The notes below the pieces were generated by a model. That model was not told the origin of the DNA, searched no databases, and saw only the letters and a program-made list of their open reading frames with translations. DNA of 26,448 nucleotides from Fusobacterium sp. GTDB taxonomy: Bacteria > Fusobacteriota > Fusobacteriia > Fusobacteriales > Fusobacteriaceae. Shown piece by piece: positions 13,490 to 20,409 of this stretch. The position numbers and the translations under genes were made by a program. Location: assembly GCA_030527385.1 (NCBI GenBank), contig JAUNAY010000004.1, positions 1 to 26,448 on the forward strand. The letters run 5' to 3'. Each line of letters begins with the position of its first letter. The stretch's first letter is position 1.

Positions 13490-15304
13490 CTATTCCTCCT
13501 CATAAGATAAAGCTAGTCCAGTAGCAACTGCATTTCTTGGTCCTTCCACTCCTCTGATATTTCCTCTACCTGCTACAACTCCATAGTATGAAAGTTTTTC
13601 TGTAACCATTTGAGGAATTTCAAAATCTAAGGCTGAACCTCCAACTAGAACTACGTGATCTATATCTCTTATATTTCCACTTGGAGTAACTTTTTTCAAA
13701 GCTCTTACTGCATTTACCACAAATACTTTTTCTTTAGCATCTCTTCTAACACTCTTTATCTTTTCAATAGTTTCGTCTATATCTAAAGGAATCATTTGTC
13801 CCTCTTTTAAAATTACCACTCTTGCAAAAGTTCTTGGATCAAGTGGTTCTTCAAAGAATTGAACACTTCCATCTTCGTGTCTTATATTGAAAAGGCTTTC
13901 AACCTTTGCTAGAGGATATTTTTTAATATCTTCTGCTAGATCAAAATTATCAAGCCCTAACTCTTTATCTATCAGCATTGTTACCATATTTCCTGCCCCT
14001 GCTAAGTGACAAGAAAGAATTTTTCCATCTCTTGTTATAACTGAAGCATCTGTTGATCCTGCTCCCATATCAATAATTGCTAAAGGTTTATTTGTTCCTG
14101 GTGTTGTTAAAGCTCCTATAATAGCCATCTCAGCTTCTACTCCTCCAACAACAACCTTTTTCTGCATCTTCTCTTGAAGATCAGAAGCTATCATCTGCAT
14201 TTGTAATCTATCAGCTTTTACCATAGCAGCTAATCCAATAGCATTTTCCATAGAAAATTCTTCAGCTATACCACCTTTAACTTTTTTAGGTACGAAAGTA
14301 TTTACTGCAAGCAAATCTTGTATCTTGATATTTTTAGGATCTTGCTCTGTAAGTTGTGCCATTACTATTCTTACTTTTTCAAGCATTCCTCCAGCATTAG
14401 TTCCTCTTTCTCCCCAAATATCTACTACTGGGAAACAAGTTTCTAAGGCTTCCATAATAACTTCGGCACCTTTGTCAACTTCAATCTCTCTATTTTTTGC
14501 CATACCTGCTATATGTATCTTTCCAGCTGGTATTATTCTTGATTTTACATCTCCCTTAGGAGTTTTTATAACTACTGCTGATCTATTTCCAATCAATGCC
14601 CTAGAAATAGGTACTATCATCTTAGTCTCTTCAGATGTTAACTTAAACAAAGTCGCTATTCCATATGGATTTGATAGCATAGAGATAACCTTTCCTTTTT
14701 CAGCTACCTCTAATGCTGTCAACATATTTACTGGGATTTTTTCAAAGTGCAATACCTCATCAACTATCGGTATCTTTTTATCAAGTCTATTATTTATTAG
14801 AACTGCATCATCTTTTTGAACTACTGCTCCTCTAATATTTACCCCTTTAGCCACCATCTCATTGATTTTCTTAGCTGCGTCCTGAAAATCTATATGTTTT
14901 GGTATAAGAGCGATTACCTCTTTTCCTGATAGTTTCTCATCTATATTGTCTAAAAGAACAGATATACCTACTCCTATTCCTGCTCCTCCTGGAGTGGTAG
15001 GATTATGCCCTATCATTGTAGATTCAGTTATTATAGTTTCTGTTATAGTTTCCATAGCAACATCACCTATAACAGGAGCTGCTTCATTTATTCTTACTAA
15101 TGATAAATCTTTCATATCTCTTTTAGCAGCATTAAAGGCTTTTTGTAAAGAAGCAAAAACTCCTTTTACATTCTCTTTAGTACCTTTAATTCCAGTAGTT
15201 TTTACTATTCCACTGCTTAAAATATTTATCTCTTTACCATTTACTTCAGCAAGAGTACTTTCAGTCGTTGCATTTCCTATATCTATTCCTACAATAAGCT
15301 TCAT
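13490..15304 (-). CDS. pduG: Diol dehydratase reactivase, large subunit
   Basis: This 604-residue ATPase of the DdrA/PduG family releases inactive cobalamin from the dehydratase. It opens with the actin-like phosphate loop VGIDIGNATTES and has LAIIDMGAGSTDASVI as the second phosphate motif. The segment GHNPTTPGGAGIGVG and the C-terminal VVLVGGSALDFEIPQM with GPRNAVATGLAL are family hallmarks. Length matches PduG (about 610). Ribosome site AGGAGGAG lies next to the ATG. It pairs with pduH. Confidence 0.96.
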   Translation of the reverse strand: MKLIVGIDIGNATTESTLAEVNGKEINILSSGIVKTTGIKGTKENVKGVFASLQKAFNAAKRDMKDLSLVRINEAAPVIGDVAMETITETIITESTMIGHNPTTPGGAGIGVGISVLLDNIDEKLSGKEVIALIPKHIDFQDAAKKINEMVAKGVNIRGAVVQKDDAVLINNRLDKKIPIVDEVLHFEKIPVNMLTALEVAEKGKVISMLSNPYGIATLFKLTSEETKMIVPISRALIGNRSAVVIKTPKGDVKSRIIPAGKIHIAGMAKNREIEVDKGAEVIMEALETCFPVVDIWGERGTNAGGMLEKVRIVMAQLTEQDPKNIKIQDLLAVNTFVPKKVKGGIAEEFSMENAIGLAAMVKADRLQMQMIASDLQEKMQKKVVVGGVEAEMAIIGALTTPGTNKPLAIIDMGAGSTDASVITRDGKILSCHLAGAGNMVTMLIDKELGLDNFDLAEDIKKYPLAKVESLFNIRHEDGSVQFFEEPLDPRTFARVVILKEGQMIPLDIDETIEKIKSVRRDAKEKVFVVNAVRALKKVTPSGNIRDIDHVVLVGGSALDFEIPQMVTEKLSYYGVVAGRGNIRGVEGPRNAVATGLALSYEEE

Positions 15305-15326
15305 TTCTCCTCCTAACAGGGAAAGA

Positions 15327-15833
15327 TTAGTCTTTTCTTAATCTGTCTCTTTTTTCATATAATTCTGCTGCTTCTCTTATAAATTGAGCATTTACAGAAG
15401 CGTGATATTTAGTTTCAAGTTCATCAGCTATTGCTAATAACTCCTCTTTTGTTGATCTATATGGTCTTAAAGCATTGTATATTTCAAGTATTCTTGTATC
15501 TGGAACAGCTATAAGTTCTGATGCTCTTCTTAAGTTTCTTGCAAAAGAGTGTCTATTTACACTTTCAGCAACTTGTGCTTGCATCTCTAATGTTTCTGGA
15601 GCTATTCTACAATCGGCAGCTCCTATTGTTCCATTCATTACATTTTCCATTGTAAACTCTTCAAGTTTTTTTCCTGTTGCAGATCTAACTACATCAGCTT
15701 TATTTTGACTTAATGGATAATCTTTACTAGTAGTTTTTCCACAACTAGTAGTTGTTGTATTTACATTGCTTTCTCCTTTTGCCATAGAAAGCATTACTTC
15801 TCTTATCATTTTTTCTAGTAATTGTTGGTCCAA
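15327..15833 (-). CDS. pduE: Propanediol dehydratase, small subunit
   Basis: This 168-residue protein matches the small (gamma) subunit: PLSQNKADVVRSATGKKLEE, readable in blocks SQNKADVV and SATGKKLEE, then LRRASELIAVPD, ILEIYNALRPYRST and REAAELYEKRDRLRKD. The N-terminal MDQQLLEKMIREVMLSMAKG is an amphipathic helix probably involved in encapsulation. It sits directly after pduD, as in all known diol dehydratase operons. It forms the (alpha-beta-gamma)2 holoenzyme with PduC and PduD. Confidence 0.96.
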   Translation of the reverse strand: MDQQLLEKMIREVMLSMAKGESNVNTTTTSCGKTTSKDYPLSQNKADVVRSATGKKLEEFTMENVMNGTIGAADCRIAPETLEMQAQVAESVNRHSFARNLRRASELIAVPDTRILEIYNALRPYRSTKEELLAIADELETKYHASVNAQFIREAAELYEKRDRLRKD

Positions 15834-15857
15834 ATTAATTCACCACCTTAATTATTC

Positions 15858-16532
15858 TTATTTAAAAATAGGTTTTAATTCTACTGGTTTTGCATTTACT
15901 ACAACGTGTTCTGTTTCTTTTATATGTAATAATGCTGCAATAGCTTGATATTTAGGTCTAGCCATTTGGTCGTTCATTTGAGGAACTGGTTTTGGAGTTT
16001 CCCCTTTTGCATATTTAGCAGCATTTTTTCCTATCATTCTGTAATGTTCTCTTTGTAGTAATGGAGCTTGAGGGAATAACTCAAGGTTAGTTAATGGGAA
16101 TAGATCCTTTTGATGAATAACTGTTGTTCCTTTAGATTGAATTCCTATTCCTATTCCTGATCCACTTAATTTTGCTCCATCATTTGCAAGTATTGAAACG
16201 TCTGAAGTTCTTAAAACTCTGATTACTCTTGGAGTAAGTCCTTCTTCCTCTATACCAGCCATAAGTTCTCTTAAAACATCAGCGTGAGGTATATGAGTTA
16301 TAGTTTCAGTTTGATATTTTCCAAAGGCAGCAGCAACAGCTATAACAACTTCGTCACTTCTAGTTCCTTTTTTTGCTTCTCCAACTTCTACTAATTCTAA
16401 TTTTCCATCTCTTTTTTCTGGTTCTTTTGCTGGTTGTACTGGAGTTGTAGTAGTTGTAGCAGAAGCTTCTCCAGCATATCTTTTTATAACTTCTTCAATA
16501 ATTCCTCTGATTTCGTTTTCGTTTAGTTGCAT
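15858..16532 (-). CDS. pduD: Propanediol dehydratase, medium subunit
   Basis: This 224-residue protein has the same length as the Klebsiella beta subunit. Recognisable parts are DEVVIAVAAAFGKYQTETIT, TPRVIRVLRTSDVSILA, GSGIGIGIQSKGTTVIHQKD and LFPQAPLL. It helps bind adenosylcobalamin. Residues 1-20 (MQLNENEIRGIIEEVIKRYA) resemble the PduD encapsulation peptide, followed by a Thr/Pro/Lys-rich linker (about 23-42). It sits between pduC and pduE. Confidence 0.96.
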   Translation of the reverse strand: MQLNENEIRGIIEEVIKRYAGEASATTTTTPVQPAKEPEKRDGKLELVEVGEAKKGTRSDEVVIAVAAAFGKYQTETITHIPHADVLRELMAGIEEEGLTPRVIRVLRTSDVSILANDGAKLSGSGIGIGIQSKGTTVIHQKDLFPLTNLELFPQAPLLQREHYRMIGKNAAKYAKGETPKPVPQMNDQMARPKYQAIAALLHIKETEHVVVNAKPVELKPIFK

Positions 16533-16548
16533 CTTTTACCTCCCTAAA

Positions 16549-18213
16549 CTATTTGATTTTTGATGCATCTACTGCATTTCCAATATTTGAAAGTTCTTCC
16601 CATTTTTCAGGAGTGATTTGGTAACCAGTTCCTGGTCCTGTATAGTCGTTTCTATCATTTACAGCACTGATTACATTAAAGTCTTTATCTAATATTGCTG
16701 ATGTATGTAAATGGTCTCCAGCAACTCTAAGTTTCATTAATTTTAGTAGGTCTGATGCAACATCATCAAATCCTTTAGTTTTAAGAGCTTTTACAACGTC
16801 CATTCCTGTAATTCCTCTTTCCATCATTTCAGTAGCAGCTTTAATATCTGCAACCATATCTCTTTCTGGCATATCTTTGCTTCCGTGAGCATATGTAGCA
16901 GCTTCTACTTCTGCATCTGTAATTTCTGGAAGTCCTAAAGCTTCAAATACAGCTTGAATTGCTTTTGCAGCTTTGTTTCTAACTTTTACTACTTCTTCTT
17001 CTCTTACTGGTTTTAATCCAGCATCTATTCTTAAATCTCTTTGAATTATGTTCCAGTCATCATAATCTTCTGCGTCCCAGTTTGATCCAGCAAACATATT
17101 GTCATAGTTTGGTGTTGAACTGTATCCTGAACAGATAAAGTCAGTTCCTGGAATCATTTGCATCAATGATCTTGCTACTCTTCTTAAGTCTGAATGTGTA
17201 AATGTTTGGTCGTTACTTGAAGCACATTCAAGGTCTAGCATCATAGCCACTAAGTTTTCAGCAAGAATTTCTCTTACTCCTCCTGGTACAGCTCCTGGCA
17301 CTCCAACACAACTTACTGATCCATTTTGTATTCCTTGTACTCCTGCTCCCTTAGTTATAAATAGGCAACGAGCTTCTAGGTATAGCATTGAACAACCTTC
17401 TGCATATCCCATCAATACTTCTGATCCACTTCCTGAAGTATATCTCATTTTTAATCCTCTTGAAGCATATGCTGATGCTAAGAATGATTTTGACCAAGGA
17501 GTGTCATCTCCGTCTATGAATACTGGTTCAGTTCCATAAACTGATACAGTCTCTGCATAAGCTGTAAGTCCTCTCATTCCTAATAACAATTCTGTTGCTT
17601 CCTCAACAGAACATTGAGTTAAGATTCCAGGTCTTCCAACTTGTGATCCAACAAGTAAAGATATTGCATTAAATGGAGCATATCTTGTAACTGCTACTGT
17701 TGTTTCTTCTTCAGCAAATCCTCTTAAAGAAGCTTCTGCTGCATCAGCTGCTATTTGAACTGGGTTATCTTTAATATTTGTTACGTGACATTGGTTAGAT
17801 GGAGTTTTTCTTGCTCTCATCTTATTAACTGCCATCATCATTTCAAGTACTGACATTTTTCCCATTACTTCAGCAACTTTTGCTGGAGTTAATGATAGAG
17901 TTATTTTTAAAATTTCATCTCTTGTTACATTTATATCTACTAATTTTCTAGCTATTTCTAAAGAATCCATAGCCATTACTTTTTCAACATTATCTATTAC
18001 AATTCCATAGTCTGCAATAAAGTAGTCTAGTAAATCAAAGTCTTCTCTTTTCTTTCCATCAAGTTCAACTATTTTTCCATTTACTACTTTTACGCTTGGT
18101 TTTGGATCTAAAGGAGAGTTCATTGCTATTAACCCTACTTCAGGCCACTCTTTTACATATCCATCTTTATTTACAGGTCTATTACCTAATACTTCAAAAC
18201 GTTTAGATCTCAT
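16549..18213 (-). CDS. pduC: Propanediol/glycerol dehydratase, large catalytic subunit
   Basis: This 554-residue protein is exactly the usual length of the diol dehydratase alpha subunit, which converts 1,2-propanediol to propionaldehyde (or glycerol to 3-hydroxypropionaldehyde) by a radical mechanism with adenosylcobalamin. Hallmarks include VTNIKDNPVQIAADAAEASL (blocks VTNIKDNPVQ and DAAEASLRGF), FIDGDDTPWSK, RYTSGSGSEVLMGYAEG, GIQNGSVSCVGVPGAVPGG, DLECASSNDQTF and GTDFICSGYSSTPNYDNMF. Diol versus glycerol preference cannot be told from these motifs. The presence of pduP, pduL and a full shell favours propanediol. It follows pduB by 39 nt. Confidence 0.96.
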   Translation of the reverse strand: MRSKRFEVLGNRPVNKDGYVKEWPEVGLIAMNSPLDPKPSVKVVNGKIVELDGKKREDFDLLDYFIADYGIVIDNVEKVMAMDSLEIARKLVDINVTRDEILKITLSLTPAKVAEVMGKMSVLEMMMAVNKMRARKTPSNQCHVTNIKDNPVQIAADAAEASLRGFAEEETTVAVTRYAPFNAISLLVGSQVGRPGILTQCSVEEATELLLGMRGLTAYAETVSVYGTEPVFIDGDDTPWSKSFLASAYASRGLKMRYTSGSGSEVLMGYAEGCSMLYLEARCLFITKGAGVQGIQNGSVSCVGVPGAVPGGVREILAENLVAMMLDLECASSNDQTFTHSDLRRVARSLMQMIPGTDFICSGYSSTPNYDNMFAGSNWDAEDYDDWNIIQRDLRIDAGLKPVREEEVVKVRNKAAKAIQAVFEALGLPEITDAEVEAATYAHGSKDMPERDMVADIKAATEMMERGITGMDVVKALKTKGFDDVASDLLKLMKLRVAGDHLHTSAILDKDFNVISAVNDRNDYTGPGTGYQITPEKWEELSNIGNAVDASKIK

Positions 18214-18252
18214 TCTAACCTCCTAATTAATTTTCAGCTATTTTCCTACTTC

Positions 18253-19038
18253 TTAGATGTATGGGTGTGATCCTGATGGAGCTGGTCCTCCTAAAGTTTC
18301 AAGAAGTTTTACCCCAACCTCTTTAGCTGCAAGGATTGCTTGTCTTACTGCTCCTGAATCTCCACAAATTGCTAAAATAACTTCGTTTGAGAAGCTAGTT
18401 CCTTTAGCTGGTGATGAATAAGAAAGTACTTCTACATTAGCTGCTTTTAAAGCTGTATCTGCTGTAACTACTCCTATTGCTGCTGGTGCCCCAACAATTA
18501 TTCCAAATGCTTTTCCTAGTGGTGCTCCAAAAGCTTTGTTACAAGCATATGATGCTCTTGCTGTATATTGAAGTTCAATATGTCCAGCTGGGTTTCCGTA
18601 AACATCTCCAAATTTTTCAGTCACTGCTGCTACTGCAACTTCAACTGCTCTTCTAGCATCTGATACATCTTCTGCTCCAAATAGGATTAAAGATCCGTGT
18701 CCTGCTCCTCCTTCAGTGTCTCTTGGAAGTTCTATGCTTATTACTTCTGTATTTGTTGCTTTTACCGCTTCATCAGCCGCCATAATGAAAGGTCCAGCCC
18801 CTGTTCTTGCTCCAAGAATTCCTATTGAACGATATTTTTTGTCAATTCCCATAGCTTCGTGAAGTGCTGGGTCTACGTTAGCAATTACTAATCCAATTCC
18901 GTGTCCGTGAGTAGTAACGCCAACAAATTCTGTTAAACGGCACTCTTTTTTTTCAGGTGCACAAACTGTTTCACCCTTTTTATCTTTTAACTTTTCCATA
19001 ACTTCTGCCATCATTTTTTCTACTAATTTGTCTTGCAT
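18253..19038 (-). CDS. pduB: PduB: tandem-BMC trimeric shell protein
   Basis: This 261-residue protein has two permuted BMC domains (LTEFVGVTTHGHGIGLVIAN near 35, FGIIVGAPAAIGVVTADTAL near 178) and fits PduB (270). It forms pseudo-hexameric trimers in the facet. The N-terminal about 35 residues (MQDKLVEKMMAEVMEKLK) form an amphipathic helix like the segment that ties the PduB shell to the enzyme core in Salmonella. Enteric pduB also makes a shorter PduB' from an internal start near codon 38; no in-frame ATG, GTG or TTG is seen there. It is the first gene of the main operon, with its own promoter at 19102-19134. Confidence 0.95.
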   Translation of the reverse strand: MQDKLVEKMMAEVMEKLKDKKGETVCAPEKKECRLTEFVGVTTHGHGIGLVIANVDPALHEAMGIDKKYRSIGILGARTGAGPFIMAADEAVKATNTEVISIELPRDTEGGAGHGSLILFGAEDVSDARRAVEVAVAAVTEKFGDVYGNPAGHIELQYTARASYACNKAFGAPLGKAFGIIVGAPAAIGVVTADTALKAANVEVLSYSSPAKGTSFSNEVILAICGDSGAVRQAILAAKEVGVKLLETLGGPAPSGSHPYI

Positions 19039-19101
19039 TAATTGTTACCCCCCTTTAATTAGTTTGTTATATAAAAAGGTTAAATTTTAACTATCATTTT
19101 A

Positions 19102-19134
19102 ATTATATTAAGATAAAATGTCACATTAATGTCA
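19102..19134 (-). promoter_or_regulatory. pduB promoter with TGTCA direct-repeat operator
   Basis: Minus-strand -10 TATAAT (complement of 19102-19107). Upstream of it, after exactly 11 bp, are two direct repeats read on the plus strand as TGTCA at 19119-19123 and 19130-19134 (11-bp period). No good -35 hexamer exists, so the repeats probably replace it, as at activator-dependent OmpR/PhoB-class promoters. The same layout occurs before pduQ. The leader of about 57 nt holds a weak AT-rich dyad and a purine-rich AAAGGGGGG ribosome site. Confidence 0.65.
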
Positions 19135-19155
19135 CTTTTGACTTTTTTAAGACTA

Positions 19156-20262
19156 CTAGAAAACTTTTCTAAATATATTTCTTAAATCTTCATCTGAAAC
19201 TTTTCTAATATTTCCAGTTGTACAAATATCACTTAAAGCTGTCTTAGCCATTTCAGGAATAAGTTTATTATACTCATCTTCATCTATTCCCATATCTTTT
19301 ACCCTAGCAGGTATTCCAAGCTCTCTATTTAAAATTTCAACTGCTATTGCTAAACTTTCTGCTCCCTCTTCTACTGAACTACAAGGCAATTCCAACTCTT
19401 TTGCTATTTCATAGTATTTTTGAGCAGTCTCTTTATCTTCAGCATTAAATCTTAAAATATATGGAAGTACTACACCATTTGATCTTCCGTGTGGTTTATG
19501 AAATTTTCCACCTATTGCGTGAGCAACACTATGGTTTATTCCAAGTCCTGATTTTTCAAAAGCTATTCCAGCTATACACGAAGCTTTAGCCATTTGAACT
19601 CTTGCTTCTTTATCTTCAATATTTCTGTACATTTTTAATAAATTTTTAAAGATTCCTCTTATTGCTGTCATAGCATAGATTTGTGTATGAAAGTTTGCTA
19701 ATGAACAACTATATGCTTCAATTGCGTGAGTTAAAGCATCTATTCCCCCATCTGCTACAACAGATTTTGGAAGAGTTCTTGTAAATTCTGGATCTAACAC
19801 AGCAATTTTAGGCATCATCTCTTCATCTTTTATAGGAATTTTTACACTGTTTGCTGTATCAGTTATAACAGCATAAGAAGTTACCTCTGAACCTGTTCCA
19901 CTTGTTGTAGGAACTGCTATCACTGGAATATCTATTCCTGTTCTTTTTAAAAAATATGTAACCGCTTTGGCTGAATCTAAAGTTGATCCCCCTCCAACTG
20001 CTATAATAGTTTCTGGATAAAAATCAATTACTTGATCTAATGCTTTTTTTACTGATTCAAGAGATGGATTCATCTCAACTCCATCAAAGATTTCATATTG
20101 AATACCTATTTTTTTTAAAACATCTTCAATTTTAGCAATTAAACCAACTTTTACCATCATTGCATCAGTGATGATAGTAATCTTTTTACACTCTAGTTTT
20201 TCGATAATTTTCTTTATATCTGCATCTGCATATACTTCTGTGGTTACCTTAAAAACTTCCAT
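19156..20262 (-). CDS. pduQ: Iron-dependent alcohol dehydrogenase, PduQ-like
   Basis: This 368-residue member of the group III (iron-containing) alcohol dehydrogenases has the nucleotide motif GGGSTLDSAKA (90-100), PTTSGTGSEVT (118-128), and probable metal ligands D175, H179, H248 (AHAIGG) and H258 (KPHGRSNG). It reduces propionaldehyde to 1-propanol (or 3-hydroxypropionaldehyde to 1,3-propanediol) and regenerates NAD+ for PduP. Length matches PduQ (370). Here it lies upstream of pduB rather than after pduP as in enterics. A strong AAGGAGG site and its own promoter (20316-20348) precede it. DhaT-like activity is an alternative. There is no obvious encapsulation peptide. Confidence 0.88.
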   Translation of the reverse strand: MEVFKVTTEVYADADIKKIIEKLECKKITIITDAMMVKVGLIAKIEDVLKKIGIQYEIFDGVEMNPSLESVKKALDQVIDFYPETIIAVGGGSTLDSAKAVTYFLKRTGIDIPVIAVPTTSGTGSEVTSYAVITDTANSVKIPIKDEEMMPKIAVLDPEFTRTLPKSVVADGGIDALTHAIEAYSCSLANFHTQIYAMTAIRGIFKNLLKMYRNIEDKEARVQMAKASCIAGIAFEKSGLGINHSVAHAIGGKFHKPHGRSNGVVLPYILRFNAEDKETAQKYYEIAKELELPCSSVEEGAESLAIAVEILNRELGIPARVKDMGIDEDEYNKLIPEMAKTALSDICTTGNIRKVSDEDLRNIFRKVF

Positions 20263-20315
20263 CTTACTACCTCCTTAATAAAAAATAGTTGATATATTTT
20301 TAATATTCATATAAT

Positions 20316-20348
20316 ATAGTATTAGAGCAAATTGTCATTATAATGTCA
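20316..20348 (-). promoter_or_regulatory. pduQ promoter with TGTCA direct-repeat operator
   Basis: Plus-strand TGTCA repeats at 20333-20337 and 20344-20348 (11-bp period) lie exactly 11 bp from a minus-strand -10 TACTAT (complement of 20316-20321). Spacing and repeat orientation are identical to the pduB site. It lies in the 147-bp region between pduQ and the divergent kinase gene, so it could also influence the kinase operon. Confidence 0.6.
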
Positions 20349-20409
20349 TTTCCTCTTTTTTATCTAACAGATATTAAACTTTATTTTTGATATATTTGGG
20401 GTGTAGTTT

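Noticed and set aside
19081..19100. AT-rich dyad GTTAAA-TTTAAC in the pduB leader as terminator
   Set aside because: The stem is only A-T rich and weak; it is unlikely to terminate and does not separate pduQ from pduB convincingly.
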